A stretch of 64,000 nt of DNA, from the NCBI RefSeq assembly GCF_000423625.1, contig NZ_AUII01000008.1, positions 1-64,000 on the forward strand, given 5' to 3'. The notes under the pieces are model-generated. The model worked only from the letters and a program-made list of their open reading frames with translations, did no database searches and was not told the DNA's origin. The translations under genes were made by a program, and so were the position numbers. Of this stretch, positions 33,214 to 43,542 are shown one piece after another. The stretch is from Pseudonocardia asaccharolytica DSM 44247 = NBRC 16224. Lineage in GTDB: Bacteria; Actinomycetota; Actinomycetes; Mycobacteriales; Pseudonocardiaceae. How positions within the stretch are numbered: the first letter of the stretch is position 1; each line of letters opens with the position of its first letter.

Positions 33214-34184
33214 ACACGATCGACACCGCGGGCGTGCGCGAGGTGCTGATGGACGCGCACACTCCCGACGGGGTGGCGCTCGCCGGCACGCTGACCCTGC
33301 CCCCGGGCGAGGGCCCGCACCCGGCCGCCCTGTTGCTGCCCGGTTCCGGCCCGGTCGACCGCAACTCCGACGCCGGCCGGATGAAGCTGGCCCTCGGCGG
33401 CGAGCTCGCCCGGATGCTCGCCGAGCGCGGGGTGGCGTTGTTCCGTTACGACCGGCGCGGGGTCGGCGCCACGCCCGGCGACTGGAGGGCCGCGGGCTTC
33501 GCGCAGAACCGCGAGGACGCCGCGGCGGCCATGGCGGCGCTGCGCGCCCGGCCGGAGGCGCGGACCGATGCGGTGGCGGTGATCGGCCACAGCGAGGGTG
33601 CGCTGCACGCCGCGGCGCTCGGGGCGCGCGGCGGGCCCGCGACGGTCGTGCTGCTGGCCTGCCCGGCCCGGCCCGGGGAGGAGGTACTGCTGTGGCAGGC
33701 CCGGATGATCGGCGACGACCTGCCGCGGCCGGTGGCGCTACTGCTGAAGCTGCTGCGCACCGACATCCACAAACAACAGGCGGCCACGATCGCCCGGATC
33801 AAGGCCACGACGACGGACGTCGCCCGGGTTCGTGGGGCGCGGGTCAACGCCCGCTGGATGCGGGAGTTTCTTGTCCACGACCCGCGGGCCGACCTCGCCG
33901 CGATCACCGTTCCCGTGCTGGCGATCACGGGGGACAAGGATCTCCAATCCGACCCGGACGACCTCGAGGTCATCGCGCGGCTGGTGCCAGGGCCGGTCCA
34001 GGTGCGCCGGGTCCCCGACCTCACCCACCTGCTGCGCCGTGACCCGCGGCCGGCGAGCCTGCGCACCTACCGCTCGCAGCTGCGTAGCCCGGTCGATCCG
34101 GAGCTGCTCGGGGCGGTGGCCGGTTGGGTGGCCGACCATCTGGCCGAGCGGCAGGTCCATCGGGTCGACCAGGACCCGGCATGA
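33210..34184 (+). CDS. alpha/beta hydrolase (serine esterase/dienelactone-hydrolase-like)
   Basis: A 324-aa protein with HPAALLLPGSGPVDRNSD (oxyanion strand), FRYDRRGVGATPGDW, nucleophile elbow VIGHSEGALHAAALG, the acidic residue in VPVLAITGDKDLQ and the His in RRVPDLTHLLRRDP. This is the arrangement of intracellular esterases of the acyl-CoA thioesterase/BAAT-like alpha/beta class. It is translationally coupled to the preceding small protein and probably under the ArsR-like regulator. Substrate unknown. A long hairpin overlaps its stop codon. Confidence 0.85.
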   Translation: MNTIDTAGVREVLMDAHTPDGVALAGTLTLPPGEGPHPAALLLPGSGPVDRNSDAGRMKLALGGELARMLAERGVALFRYDRRGVGATPGDWRAAGFAQNREDAAAAMAALRARPEARTDAVAVIGHSEGALHAAALGARGGPATVVLLACPARPGEEVLLWQARMIGDDLPRPVALLLKLLRTDIHKQQAATIARIKATTTDVARVRGARVNARWMREFLVHDPRADLAAITVPVLAITGDKDLQSDPDDLEVIARLVPGPVQVRRVPDLTHLLRRDPRPASLRTYRSQLRSPVDPELLGAVAGWVADHLAERQVHRVDQDPA

Positions 34185-34222
34185 TCATCCGTTGGGCGGC
34201 GTCCTGCCCCCAACGGATGATC
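34183..34222. terminator. 14-bp perfect hairpin between convergent hydrolase and gltD
   Basis: GATCATCCGTTGGG (34183-34196) pairs exactly with CCCAACGGATGATC (34209-34222) around a 12-nt loop. It sits between two convergent genes and overlaps the hydrolase stop; most likely a bidirectional terminator. Confidence 0.75.
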
Positions 34223-34240
34223 TGTGTTGGCTCGTCCCGG

Positions 34241-35695
34241 TCAGGCGATCTGCCGATCCGTCGGGTTGATCGGGCGGGGCAGCACGTCGCGGCCGGTCAG
34301 GTACCGGTCGACGCCCGCGGCGGCGGCCCGGCCCTCCGCGATCGCCCACACGATCAGTGACTGCCCCCGGCCCATGTCGCCGGCCACGAACACCCCGTCG
34401 ACACTGGTCATGTAGTGCTCGTCGCGCGCGACGTTGCCGCGCTCGTCGAGCTCCACGCCCAGGTCGGCGAGCAGCTTGCCCTTCTCCGGGCCGACGAAGC
34501 CCATCGCCAGCAGCACCAGGTCGGCCGGGATCTCCCGCCCGGTGCCCGCGACGGGGGCGAACCTGCCGTCCGCACCCCTGGAGACCTCGACCAGCCGCAG
34601 CGCCTTGACCGCGCCGGTGTCGTCGTCGACGAACTCGGTGGTGTTGACCGAGTACATCCGCTCGCCGCCCTCCTCGTGCGCCGAGGAGACCCGGTAGATC
34701 ATCGGGTAGGTCGGCCACGGCATGGCCTCGGTGCGGCGCTGCGGCGGCGTGGACATGATCTCCAGCTGGGTCACCGACGCGGCACCCTGGCGGTGCGCGG
34801 TGCCCAGGCAGTCGGCCCCGGTGTCCCCGCCGCCGATGATCACCACATGCTTGCCCTCAGCGGTGATCGCCGGTGCGTCGATATCACCCTGCTGCACGTG
34901 GTTCGCCAGCGGCAGGTACTCCATCGCCTGGTGGACGCCGTCGAGCTCGCGGCCGGGCACCGGGAGGTCACGCCATGCGGTGGCCCCGCCGGCGAGCACC
35001 ACGGCGTCGAAGTCGTCGCGCAGCTGTTCGACGCTCACGTCGGTGCCGACGTCGACCGAGGCGCGGAACAGCGTGCCCTCGTCCCGCATCTGGACCAGGC
35101 GCCGGTCGAGCCGGGCCTTCTCCATCTTGAACTCGGGGATGCCGTAGCGCAGCAACCCACCGATCCGGTCGGCCCGCTCGAAGACCACGACCTCGTGCCC
35201 GGCCCTGGTGAGTTGCTGGGCCGCGGCCAGCCCCGCGGGCCCGGAGCCGATGACGGCGACCTTCCTGCCCGTCTTGACCTCGGGCGGCTGCGGGGTCACC
35301 CAGCCCTCGTCCCAGGCCCGGTCGACGATCTCGAGCTCGACCTGCTTGATCGTGACGGCGTCGCTGTTGATCGCCAGCACGCAGGCGGCCTCGCACGGGG
35401 CGGGACACAGCGTCCCGGTGAACTCCGGGAAGTTGTTCGTGGCGTGCAGCCGCTCGATGGCCTCGCGCCAGTCGCGCCGGTAGACGAGGTCGTTCCACTC
35501 CGGGATCAGGTTGCTGAGCGGGCAGCCCTGATGGCAGAACGGGATGCCGCAGTTCATGCAGCGCCCGGCCTGGGCCTCCAGGTGGTCGTGCGGGAAATCC
35601 TCGTAGACCTCGCGCCAGTCCATCAGGCGCAGATCGACCGGACGGCGTTTCGGAGCTTCCCGGGGGGTGGTGAGAAATCCCTTCGGGTCACCCAT
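34241..35695 (-). CDS. gltD: glutamate synthase [NADPH] small (beta) subunit
   Basis: A 484-aa protein. N-terminal cysteine clusters for 4Fe-4S binding ([26 protein letters not shown]), an FAD-binding motif [15 protein letters not shown] near residue 148 and an NADPH-binding motif [17 protein letters not shown] near 288. It feeds electrons from NADPH to GltB for conversion of glutamine and 2-oxoglutarate to two glutamates in nitrogen assimilation. Its start lies 8 nt inside the end of gltB, so the pair is translationally coupled. Confidence 0.95.
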   Translation of the reverse strand: MGDPKGFLTTPREAPKRRPVDLRLMDWREVYEDFPHDHLEAQAGRCMNCGIPFCHQGCPLSNLIPEWNDLVYRRDWREAIERLHATNNFPEFTGTLCPAPCEAACVLAINSDAVTIKQVELEIVDRAWDEGWVTPQPPEVKTGRKVAVIGSGPAGLAAAQQLTRAGHEVVVFERADRIGGLLRYGIPEFKMEKARLDRRLVQMRDEGTLFRASVDVGTDVSVEQLRDDFDAVVLAGGATAWRDLPVPGRELDGVHQAMEYLPLANHVQQGDIDAPAITAEGKHVVIIGGGDTGADCLGTAHRQGAASVTQLEIMSTPPQRRTEAMPWPTYPMIYRVSSAHEEGGERMYSVNTTEFVDDDTGAVKALRLVEVSRGADGRFAPVAGTGREIPADLVLLAMGFVGPEKGKLLADLGVELDERGNVARDEHYMTSVDGVFVAGDMGRGQSLIVWAIAEGRAAAAGVDRYLTGRDVLPRPINPTDRQIA

Positions 35696-38600
35696 GTGCC
35701 GCCTCCATGATCGCCTCGTTGATGTCCCGGCCGTCCTTCTCGGCCTGCGCGCGGGCGTTCAGCACCCGCTTGAAATCCTTCGGCATCACCTTGCCGAAGC
35801 GCTCGACGGCGACGTCCCAGTCCGTCAGCAGCGCGTGTGCCACGGCGGAACCGGTCTCCGCGTGGTGCCGTTCGACCGTCGTGCGCAGGAACTCGCGGTC
35901 GTCGTCGTCGAGCGGGTCGAGGTCCACCATCTCGGTGTTGACCCGGCCGCGGGGCAGGTCGAGCACGTATGCGGTACCGCCGGACATACCGGCCGCGAAG
36001 TTGCGCCCGATCCTGCCGAGGACGACGACGCGGCCGCCGGTCATGTACTCGCAACCGTGGTCGCCGAGCCCCTCGACGACGGCCAGCGCCCCGGAGTTGC
36101 GCACACAGAAGCGTTCCCCGACGACGCCGCGGATGAACGCCTCACCCGAGGTTGCCCCATAGAGGATCACGTTGCCGGCGATGATGTTCTCCTCGGCCGC
36201 GAACGGTGCCGCCGGGTCCGGCCGCAGCGTGAGCCGCCCGCCCGACAACCCCTTGCCGAAGTAGTCGTTCGTGTCCCCGACCAGGCGCAGGGTGATGCCT
36301 CGCGGTACGAAGGCGCCGAAGGACTGCCCCGCCGAGCCGGTGAGTGTGACGTCGATGGTGTCGTCGGGTAGCCCCTCGCCGCCCCACCGCTTGGTCAGCT
36401 CGTAGCCGAGCATGGTGCCGACAGTGCGGTTGACGTTGCGCACCGGTAGGTCGAGCCGGACCCGGTCGCCCTCGGCGAGCGCGCCCTCGGCGAGCTGGAT
36501 CATGGTGTTGTCCAGCGCCTTCTCCAGGCCGTGGTCCTGGGACCTGGTGCGGTGCCGGGGGGTGCCGGGGGGCAGCTGCGGGGTGTGGAAGATCGGGCGC
36601 AGGTCCAGCCCCTCGGTCTTCCAATGCGCCACCGCGGCGTCGGTGTCGAGCAGCTCCGCGTGCCCGACCGCCTCCGCCAGCGTCCGGAAACCGAGCTGGG
36701 CCAGGTACTCCCGGACCTCCTGGGCCACGAACCGCATGAAGTTGACGACGTACTCGGGCCGCCCGTCGAACCGCTTGCGCAGCTCGGGGTTCTGGGTGGC
36801 GACGCCGACCGGGCAGGTGTCGAGATGGCAGACGCGCATCATGATGCAGCCCGACACCACCAGCGGCGCGGTCGCGAAGCCGAACTCCTCGGCGCCGAGC
36901 AGTGCCGCGATGACGACGTCGCGCCCGGTCTTGAGCTGGCCGTCGGCCTGCACCACGATCCGGTCGCGCAATCCGTTGGCCAGCAACGTCTGCTGCGTCT
37001 CGGCCAGACCGAGCTCCCACGGCCCGCCCGCGTGCTTGATCGAGCTCAGCGGCGAGGCGCCGGTGCCGCCGTCATGCCCGGAGATGAGCACGACGTCGGA
37101 GTGCGCCTTCGCCACGCCCGCCGCGACCGTGCCGACGCCGACCTGGCTGACCAGCTTGACGTGCACGCGCGCGGCCGGGTTGGCGTTCTTCAGGTCGTGG
37201 ATGAGCTGCTTGATGTCCTCGATCGAGTAGATGTCGTGGTGCGGCGGCGGCGAGATCAGCCCGACGCCCGGCGTGGAGTACCGGGTCTTGGCGATCCACG
37301 GGTAGACCTTGCTGCCCGGCAGCTGCCCACCCTCGCCGGGCTTGGCGCCCTGCGCGATCTTGATCTGCAGGTCGTCGGCGTTGACCAGGTACTCGCTGGT
37401 CACCCCGAAGCGGCCGGAGGCGACCTGCTTGACGGCGCTGCGCCGCGAGTCCCCGTTGGGGTCCGGGGTGAACCGCTCGGAGTTCTCTCCGCCCTCACCG
37501 GTGTTCGACTTGCCGCCGAGCCGGTTCATCGCGATCGCCAGGGTTTCGTGCATCTCCTGGGAGATCGAGCCGTAGGAGATGGCGCCGGTGGCGAACCGCT
37601 TCACGATCGACTCGACCGGCTCGACCTCGTCGATCGGGACCGGTGGGCGCACCTCGTCGCGGAACCGGAACAGCCCGCGCAGCGTCATCAGCCGCTGCGC
37701 CTGGTGGTCGACGGCGCGGGTGTACTCCTTGAAGATCTCGTAGCGGCCCGACCGCGTCGAATGCTGCAGCTTGAACACGGTGTGCGGGTTGAACAGGTGC
37801 AGTTCGCCCTCGCGGCGCCACTGGTACTCGCCGCCCGTCTCCAGGGCGCGGTGGCTGGGTCGCATCCCGTCCGCCGGGAACGCCTTGCGGTGCCGGCACA
37901 GCACCTCCTCGGCGAGCACGTCGAAGCCGACGCCGCCGAGCCGGGAGGTGGTGCCGGTGAAGCAGGAGTCGATGACCTCCTGGCCCAGCCCGATCGCCTC
38001 GAAGATCTGAGCGCCGGTGTACGACGCCACCGTCGAGACACCCATCTTGGACATGGTCTTGCGCACGCCCTTGCCCAGCGCCTTGATCAGGTTCTTGGCG
38101 GCGGTCCGGGCGTCGACGCCGGGGATGTCGCCGCGCTCGGCGAGATCCTCGACGGTAGCCATGGCGAGGAACGGGTTGACCGCGGCCGCGCCGTAGCCGA
38201 TCAGCAGCGCGATGTGGTGCACCTCGCGGGCGTCGCCGGACTCGACGATGAGCCCGACGCGGGTCCGGGTCCGCTCCCGCACCAGGTGCTGATGCACGGC
38301 CCCGGTCAGCAGCAGCGACGGGATCGGCGCGTGCGCCGCGTCGACCTCGCGCTGGGACAGCACGATCAGCCGGGCGCCGTCCGCGATCGCCCGCGAGACC
38401 TCGGCCTTGATCTCGGCGAGCCTGCGGACCAGCCCGGCGCCGCCCTCGGCGACCGCGAACACGCCGCGCACGACGTGCGAGGCGAAGCCGGGGAACTCGC
38501 CGTCGTCGTTGACGTGGATGATCCGGGCGAGGTCGTCGTTGCCGAGCACCGGGAACGGCACCATCAGCCGCCGGCAGTTCGCCGGGCCGGGCGAGAGCAG

Positions 38601-40253
38601 GTTCTGCTCCGGGCCCAGCTGGCTCTGCAGCGAGGTGACCAGCTCCTCCCGGATCGCGTCCAGGGGCGGGTTGGTGACCTGGGCGAACAGCTGGGTGAAG
38701 TAGTCGTAGAGCTGCCGTGGGCGCTGCGAGATCGCCGCCAGCGGCGCGTCGTTACCCATCGACCCGATCGGCTCGGCACCGCATGCGGCCATCGGGCGGA
38801 GCAGGACGTTGAGCTCCTCCTCGGTGTATCCGAACGACTGCTGACGGTGCACCAGCGCGGAGTGCGCGATCGGCTCGCGGGCCCGCGGGGGCAGCTCTTC
38901 GAGCCGGACCAGACCCGCGTGCAGCCAGTCGGCGTACGGATGCGCGGCGGCGAGCTCACCCTTGATCTCGTCGTCATCGACGATCTTGCCGGCCGCGGTG
39001 TCGACGAGGAACATCCGGCCCGGTTCGAGCCTGCCCTTGCGCACCACCGTGACCGGGTCGATGTCCAGGACACCCACCTCGGAGGCCAGCACGACCAGCC
39101 CGTCCTCGGTGACCCAGTACCGGGCCGGGCGCAGCCCGTTGCGGTCCAGCACGGCGCCGATGACGGTGCCGTCGGTGAACGCGACGAGCGCCGGGCCGTC
39201 CCACGGCTCGATCAGGGTGGAGTGGTACTCGTAGAACGCCCGCCGCGCCGGGTCCATCTCGGCGTGGTTCTCCCACGCCTCGGGGATCATCATCAGCACC
39301 GCGTGCGGCAGGCTGCGCCCGCCCAGATGCAGCAGCTCCAGCACCTCGTCGAAGGTCGCCGAGTCGCTGGCGTCCGGGGTGACGACCGGGGTGAGCCGCG
39401 CCAGATCGCCCGGCAGTACGTCGGAGGCGAGCAGCGCCTCGCGGGCGGCCATCCAGTTCCGGTTGCCACGCAGGGTGTTGATCTCACCGTTGTGCGCGAC
39501 GTAGCGATAGGGGTGGGCCAGCGGCCACGCCGGGAACGTGTTCGTGGAGAACCGGGAGTGCACCAGGGCCAGCGCCGTGGTCACCCGCTCGTCGGACAGG
39601 TCCGGGTAGAAGGCCTCCACCTGGGGCTCGGCGAGCATGCCCTTGTAGACGATGGTCCGCGGGGAGAGGCTGGCGAAGTACACCCCGGTGGTGTGTTCGG
39701 CCCGCTTGCGCAGGCAGAAGGTGCGCCGCTCCAGCTCGATCCCGGTCGGCGGGTTCTCCTGCTCGGCGCCTGCCAGGAACAGCTGGCGGAAGCTCGGCAT
39801 CGCGGCGAGCGAGGTGGGGCCGAGGTCGGCCTCGTCCGGGTCGATGGGCAGCTCACGCCAGCCCAGCACCCGGAGTCCCTCCTCGGCGGCCAGCGCGTTG
39901 ATCTTCTCCACCGCGACGTCGGCATCGGCGCGTTCGGTGGGCAGGAACGCGATACCGGCCGCGTACGCCCCCACCGGGGGCAGCTCGAAGTCGACGACCT
40001 CGCGGAAGAAGGCGTCGGGGGTCTGGATCAGGATTCCCGCGCCGTCACCGGTGTTGGCCTCCGCGCCCCGCGCCCCCCGGTGTTCCAGGCGCAGCAGCGC
40101 CGTCAGCGCTTTGCGGACGATGCCGTGGTCGCGCCGGCCCGCAAGGTCGGCGACCATCGCGACGCCGCAGGCGTCGTGTTCATGGTCGCGGGCGTAGAGG
40201 CCTTCGGTGGGACTTTTCATCACACCCCACGGGGTGCGGGCCTGGTCGCTCAT
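35688..40253 (-). CDS. gltB: glutamate synthase large (alpha) subunit
   Basis: A 1521-aa protein, full family length. A short propeptide precedes the catalytic Cys at about residue 29 ([13 protein letters not shown]), expected to become the N-terminus of the type II glutaminase domain. The central and FMN-binding synthase domains follow, with the 3Fe-4S loop [19 protein letters not shown] and, at the end, the GXGXG helix domain. The start at 40253 is chosen because AGGAGG precedes it and the upstream extension has no homology. The operon is gltB-gltD. Confidence 0.95.
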   Translation of the reverse strand: MSDQARTPWGVMKSPTEGLYARDHEHDACGVAMVADLAGRRDHGIVRKALTALLRLEHRGARGAEANTGDGAGILIQTPDAFFREVVDFELPPVGAYAAGIAFLPTERADADVAVEKINALAAEEGLRVLGWRELPIDPDEADLGPTSLAAMPSFRQLFLAGAEQENPPTGIELERRTFCLRKRAEHTTGVYFASLSPRTIVYKGMLAEPQVEAFYPDLSDERVTTALALVHSRFSTNTFPAWPLAHPYRYVAHNGEINTLRGNRNWMAAREALLASDVLPGDLARLTPVVTPDASDSATFDEVLELLHLGGRSLPHAVLMMIPEAWENHAEMDPARRAFYEYHSTLIEPWDGPALVAFTDGTVIGAVLDRNGLRPARYWVTEDGLVVLASEVGVLDIDPVTVVRKGRLEPGRMFLVDTAAGKIVDDDEIKGELAAAHPYADWLHAGLVRLEELPPRAREPIAHSALVHRQQSFGYTEEELNVLLRPMAACGAEPIGSMGNDAPLAAISQRPRQLYDYFTQLFAQVTNPPLDAIREELVTSLQSQLGPEQNLLSPGPANCRRLMVPFPVLGNDDLARIIHVNDDGEFPGFASHVVRGVFAVAEGGAGLVRRLAEIKAEVSRAIADGARLIVLSQREVDAAHAPIPSLLLTGAVHQHLVRERTRTRVGLIVESGDAREVHHIALLIGYGAAAVNPFLAMATVEDLAERGDIPGVDARTAAKNLIKALGKGVRKTMSKMGVSTVASYTGAQIFEAIGLGQEVIDSCFTGTTSRLGGVGFDVLAEEVLCRHRKAFPADGMRPSHRALETGGEYQWRREGELHLFNPHTVFKLQHSTRSGRYEIFKEYTRAVDHQAQRLMTLRGLFRFRDEVRPPVPIDEVEPVESIVKRFATGAISYGSISQEMHETLAIAMNRLGGKSNTGEGGENSERFTPDPNGDSRRSAVKQVASGRFGVTSEYLVNADDLQIKIAQGAKPGEGGQLPGSKVYPWIAKTRYSTPGVGLISPPPHHDIYSIEDIKQLIHDLKNANPAARVHVKLVSQVGVGTVAAGVAKAHSDVVLISGHDGGTGASPLSSIKHAGGPWELGLAETQQTLLANGLRDRIVVQADGQLKTGRDVVIAALLGAEEFGFATAPLVVSGCIMMRVCHLDTCPVGVATQNPELRKRFDGRPEYVVNFMRFVAQEVREYLAQLGFRTLAEAVGHAELLDTDAAVAHWKTEGLDLRPIFHTPQLPPGTPRHRTRSQDHGLEKALDNTMIQLAEGALAEGDRVRLDLPVRNVNRTVGTMLGYELTKRWGGEGLPDDTIDVTLTGSAGQSFGAFVPRGITLRLVGDTNDYFGKGLSGGRLTLRPDPAAPFAAEENIIAGNVILYGATSGEAFIRGVVGERFCVRNSGALAVVEGLGDHGCEYMTGGRVVVLGRIGRNFAAGMSGGTAYVLDLPRGRVNTEMVDLDPLDDDDREFLRTTVERHHAETGSAVAHALLTDWDVAVERFGKVMPKDFKRVLNARAQAEKDGRDINEAIMEAAHG

Positions 40254-40685
40254 CGCAGCCAACGGCTCCTCCTGTCGTCTCGGTGCACCCCGACGATCGA
40301 CGCATCGGGACGACGACGTGTACACATGGCGGTCCGAGCCGGGATCCGATGCTCCTCGTAAGGGTCCGGGGGCTCGTCCGGTCGGTGCTGCCCGGAGCGG
40401 TGTGCCGCTCCGGTTGGTATTTCGGACGCACGATGTTCGGCCGACGCGATCCAAAACGTCAGCCTGCGCATCGCACAGCGCGACCGCACGCAGCGCCGGG
40501 AGCGGTCAACCAAGCTAAAGAGTCGCACGCCGCGCGGGGAATGCGCCAGTGACGAGGCGAGTGACCGCGATGACTACAGTGTGATCAGCGTCAACCCCGC
40601 CGATTCAACGTATTTCGACCATTTCGTCGCATTGATCCGATCCGCTATAACACCCGACCGAGGGCTTTCTGGAGAGACTATCCGG
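40254..40685. promoter_or_regulatory. divergent intergenic region between gltB and the FhuF-like gene
   Basis: A 430-bp gap. At its right end TTCGTC (40623) and TATAAC (40646-40651), 17 bp apart, form a reasonable promoter for the rightward gene, with GGAGAG as ribosome-binding site. On the gltB side no clear -10/-35 is recognised. No gene is supported in between. Confidence 0.5.
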
Positions 40686-41432
40686 GTGATAGCAGCAGTG
40701 GATGTCCGAGCGGCGCTCGCCGACGTGGCCGGGTTCGGCTCCTTCTTCGAGGTGATCACCCACCCCGCCGAACGGGCGGACCCGACCTGGCGCCCCATGG
40801 CCGACCTGTATGCCGATCCCGAACCGCTGCGCGCCCGGATCGCGCACGTGCGGCGGATGCTCGACGGGGCCGACGACCGGATCGCGGCCTCCATCGCGTT
40901 TCAGGGGCTGGCCGCGCGGGTGCTCTCCGCGCCGCTCGCCGTCGTCGTCGTGCACGGGGTGCTGCCCCTGCTCACGGCGCGCTCCCTGCACTGGCGGGTG
41001 TCGGTGACCGGGCCATGGCCGCTGTGGGTCGCCGACCCCGCGGCCGGGCCGCTGCCCGACGAGCCGGCCGCGACGGCCGAGGCGTTCACCGCGCTGGTGG
41101 TCGAGGAGCATCTGGCTCCGCTGGTCGCGGCGGTGCGCGCGCAGGTGCCCATCTCCGAGCGGCTGCTGTGGGGCAACGCGGCCTCGAGCGTGGCGGCCGG
41201 GAAGCGGCTCATCGGCAGCGCCCGGCCCGGCGCGGCGGTGCGCGCCGCCCGGATCACCGACCGGGTACTCCAGCGCGGCCCGTTCGCCGGGTCGGGGGAG
41301 CGGCTGCCGCCCAGCCCGCCCGATGTCGAATGGACGTTCCGGCGCCGCTCCTGCTGTCTCTACTACCGGCTGCCGGGCGGGGGCATCTGCGGCGACTGCG
41401 TGCTCGGGGCTAGTCGAGCAGCACGTCGGTGA
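40686..41432 (+). CDS. FhuF-like (2Fe-2S) ferric-iron reductase family protein
   Basis: A 248-aa protein taken from GTG 40686, 9 nt after GGAGAG; the frame is open up to 40581. The C-terminus has CCLYYRLPGGGICGDC, the CC-x10-C-x2-C motif that binds the unusual 2Fe-2S cluster of FhuF proteins. These release iron from ferric siderophores in the cytosol. The N-terminal part (LADVAGFGSFFEVITHP...) is helical and weakly conserved, as in the family. The 3' end overlaps the convergent Asp23-like gene by 23 nt. Confidence 0.82.
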   Translation: MIAAVDVRAALADVAGFGSFFEVITHPAERADPTWRPMADLYADPEPLRARIAHVRRMLDGADDRIAASIAFQGLAARVLSAPLAVVVVHGVLPLLTARSLHWRVSVTGPWPLWVADPAAGPLPDEPAATAEAFTALVVEEHLAPLVAAVRAQVPISERLLWGNAASSVAAGKRLIGSARPGAAVRAARITDRVLQRGPFAGSGERLPPSPPDVEWTFRRRSCCLYYRLPGGGICGDCVLGASRAARR

Positions 41433-41691
41433 TGGTGACGCGGACCCGGACGTCGAGCCCGGTGTAGCGGGTCAGTGCGCCGCCGACCGCCCGCTGAACC
41501 GCCACCGCGACATCCCGGCAGTTGTAGCCCAGCCGGGTGACAATCGCGAGTGCCACCTCCGCGGATCCGCCCTCGACCCGCGCGGTGGCGCCCGCGGGAT
41601 GCAGCCCGGCGACCCCGGGCACCTGCCGGGCGTGCCGCGCGGCCAGCCGGGCCAGCAGCCGTTCGCCGACGTGGTACCGGACCTCGGTCAC
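41410..41691 (-). CDS. Asp23/Gls24 family protein, small
   Basis: A 93-aa protein with the alternating strand/helix pattern of Asp23 (VPGVAGLHPAGATARVEGGS; VALAIVTRLGYNCRDVAVAV; LDVRVRVTITDVLLD). Asp23-family proteins are cell-envelope stress proteins, membrane-associated in Gram-positives. It is the last gene of a leftward set with the sigma factor and the zinc-finger Asp23 protein. Confidence 0.8.
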   Translation of the reverse strand: MTEVRYHVGERLLARLAARHARQVPGVAGLHPAGATARVEGGSAEVALAIVTRLGYNCRDVAVAVQRAVGGALTRYTGLDVRVRVTITDVLLD

Positions 41692-41704
41692 CGCAGGACT
41701 CCGG

Positions 41705-42292
41705 TCACCGCACGACTCCGGGCTCCGGCACGTCGAACACGTCGACGACCTCGATATCCATTCGGCGCACCGACAGCCCGAGCACCTGCTCGCCCGCGGC
41801 GATGACCAGCCGGCGCAGCCGCGCCGCCACCGCGACCAGATCCGTCCCGAACCGCGCGGTCACCGTCATCGCCACGTGCACCGCGCCCGGCTCGGGCTGC
41901 CCGATGCGGCAGCTGCGAGCCCGCACCCCGTCCATCCCGTCCACGACATGACGCAGCACCGCGGCGGCCGCGACCCGGCTCAGCGAGGCGGGTCCGTGCG
42001 GTGACTGCAGTGTCAGCTCGTCGCGCCCGGACCGCTCGATCAGCACCGCCCCGACCACCCGTTGGAGCAGCGACGGCGGCGGCACCATCGGCTCGATCGC
42101 CATCGGGCGCACCAGGCGGAGGAGGCCGCGGGCGTCCGCAACCGCCGTCGTGCAGTGCGGGCAGCCGAGCTCGTGGGCGTCCAGCCGGCCGGCCGCGGCG
42201 TGGTCCCATACCCGCGCGGCATCGCGTCCGCAGGGCAGCGGCTCGACCGGGCGCCCGGTGGGCTCGACCTCCGGCTTCGGGGTCACCGCCAT
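41705..42292 (-). CDS. anti-sigma-type zinc finger fused to Asp23-like domain
   Basis: A 195-aa protein. Residues ~20-60 carry LPCGRDAARVWDHAAAG then DAHELGCPHC, an H-x3-C-x2-C motif typical of ZAS anti-sigma factors. From about 90 on there is an Asp23-like domain (SPHGPASLSRVAAAAVLRHV; VHVAMTVTARFGTDLVAVA; LSVRRMDIEVVDVFDV). The start lies 10 nt inside the end of the ECF sigma gene, the usual position for a cognate anti-sigma factor. Inference: it binds the sigma factor directly, linking it to Asp23-type envelope proteins. Confidence 0.75.
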   Translation of the reverse strand: MAVTPKPEVEPTGRPVEPLPCGRDAARVWDHAAAGRLDAHELGCPHCTTAVADARGLLRLVRPMAIEPMVPPPSLLQRVVGAVLIERSGRDELTLQSPHGPASLSRVAAAAVLRHVVDGMDGVRARSCRIGQPEPGAVHVAMTVTARFGTDLVAVAARLRRLVIAAGEQVLGLSVRRMDIEVVDVFDVPEPGVVR

Positions 42293-42945
42293 GGCCGCAT
42301 CACCTCCGCCAACCGGGTTCGCGCCCGGTGGATCCGTCCGCGCACCGCCTGCTCGCCCGCCCCGGTGATCTGGGCGATCTCGGCGTACCCGAGGCCCTCC
42401 AGCTCGCGCAGTATGAAGCAGACCCGCTGCTGCGTGGGCAGGTCCGCGAGCGCCGCCCGCAGCGCCACGAGGCCCGCGTCGAGCTCGGCGGCGTCCTCCG
42501 GGGAGGGGCGTCGCGCGGGCATCGGGACGATCCCGGTCCCGGCCTCGGCCACCTCGACCATCTCGGCCATCTCGGCCACCGGCAGCGCGGGCCCGCGCCT
42601 GCGCAGCAGTCCCAGACACCGGTTCGTCACGATCCGGTACATCCAGGTCGAGAAGCTGGCCTCGCCCCGGAACCGGCCGATCCGCCGCCACGCGTCCAGC
42701 AGGGCGTCCTGCAGCGCGTCCTCGGCATCGTCCCGGTTGTCCAGCACCCGGACCGCCAGCCGGTAGAGCGCCGCCTGATGGCGCCGCGCGAGGACCTCGA
42801 AGGCACGGAGATCCCCCTCCTGGGCCCGCACGACGAGCGTCGGTTCGTCGAGGTCCCGGCCGCCGGTCCGGCCCGCTCGCGGTGCGGTCGGGACGCCAGG
42901 GGGCAGATCGTGATCGTCAGCGTGTCCCGTCGTCGTCGCCGTCAC
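42283..42945 (-). CDS. ECF-type sigma-70 family RNA polymerase sigma factor
   Basis: A 220-aa ECF sigma factor. Region 2: LVVRAQEGDLRAFEVLARRH, LDNRDDAEDALQDALLDAW and FRGEASFSTWMYRIVTNRCL. Region 4: LDAGLVALRAALADLPTQQR, FILRELEGLGYAEIAQITG and GRIHRARTRLAE. A variable linker (AEMAEMVEVAEAGTGIV) lies between. The start is GTG 42945. The overlap with the zinc-finger/Asp23 gene suggests a sigma/anti-sigma pair for envelope stress. Confidence 0.9.
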   Translation of the reverse strand: MTATTTGHADDHDLPPGVPTAPRAGRTGGRDLDEPTLVVRAQEGDLRAFEVLARRHQAALYRLAVRVLDNRDDAEDALQDALLDAWRRIGRFRGEASFSTWMYRIVTNRCLGLLRRRGPALPVAEMAEMVEVAEAGTGIVPMPARRPSPEDAAELDAGLVALRAALADLPTQQRVCFILRELEGLGYAEIAQITGAGEQAVRGRIHRARTRLAEVMRPWR

Positions 42946-43065
42946 CGCTCACCCCGCCGGCGCGCCGACGGGAACGAGGCCGTGCACCCCGGGAACGATC
43001 GGCCCGCGCCGGCGAGCATAGTCGCGGCGGGGCTCGCGTACCGGGCGAAACCGGTGCGGCCCCCG

Positions 43066-43071
43066 TACCCT
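43066..43071 (+). promoter_or_regulatory. -10 box TACCCT, leaderless
   Basis: TACCCT stands six bases before GTG 43078. Confidence 0.5.
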
Positions 43072-43077
43072 GGGCGC

Positions 43078-43449
43078 GTGCCGGACCCAGCGGCCCCCGT
43101 CATCGACCCCGCCGACGCGGTGGCCGCCGCCGTGCTCGGCCACCCGACCGTCGCGTGTCTCGATGGGGGTCCGTTCGGCGCCATCGTCTCCTATCTTCCG
43201 GTGCGCCGCCGCGTGCTCGGGGTCCAGGTGGCTGCGCGGTCGGCGCGGGTCGGGGTGGTCGTCCGGCCCGGCGTCGCGCTGCCCCGGCTGTCCGAGGAGA
43301 TCGGTGCGCTGGTTCGCGGTGTGCTCGGCCCGGTCTCTGTCGAGATCACGTTCTGCGATATCGCCGAGGAGATTCCCACCGGTACGGGCGGCGCGGCGGC
43401 GCCGGACACGCAGCGGGCGGCTGATGGCGACCATGCCGGTCTCGCCTAG
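43078..43449 (+). CDS. Asp23-like hypothetical protein
   Basis: A 123-aa protein from GTG 43078. AVLGHPTVACLDGGPFGAIV, YLPVRRRVLGVQVAARSARV and LGPVSVEITFCDIAEEI show the strand pattern of Asp23-like domains. It is divergent from the sigma-factor gene, so the whole 41.4-43.4 kb block is an Asp23/sigma module. Family assignment is tentative. Its TAG stop overlaps a TAGACT box that could start the tig transcript. Confidence 0.65.
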   Translation: MPDPAAPVIDPADAVAAAVLGHPTVACLDGGPFGAIVSYLPVRRRVLGVQVAARSARVGVVVRPGVALPRLSEEIGALVRGVLGPVSVEITFCDIAEEIPTGTGGAAAPDTQRAADGDHAGLA

Positions 43450-43542
43450 ACTCGCGCGAACCGGTGACGCCGTCTGATCGCTCCGGGCGATCGGCCCGAC
43501 CCGCCATCTCTTACCGAGTCCGCCAGTCCGAGGAGTACCACC

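Noticed and set aside
36531..40361. 1276-aa forward open frame opposite gltB
   Set aside because: Antisense shadow; composition dominated by Arg/Gly/Val/Gln and no motif, against a full-length recognisable GltB.
42001..43077. Forward frame running into the Asp23-like gene from 42001
   Set aside because: It is antisense to the sigma factor and zinc-finger genes; GTG 43078 with a leaderless promoter is a better start.
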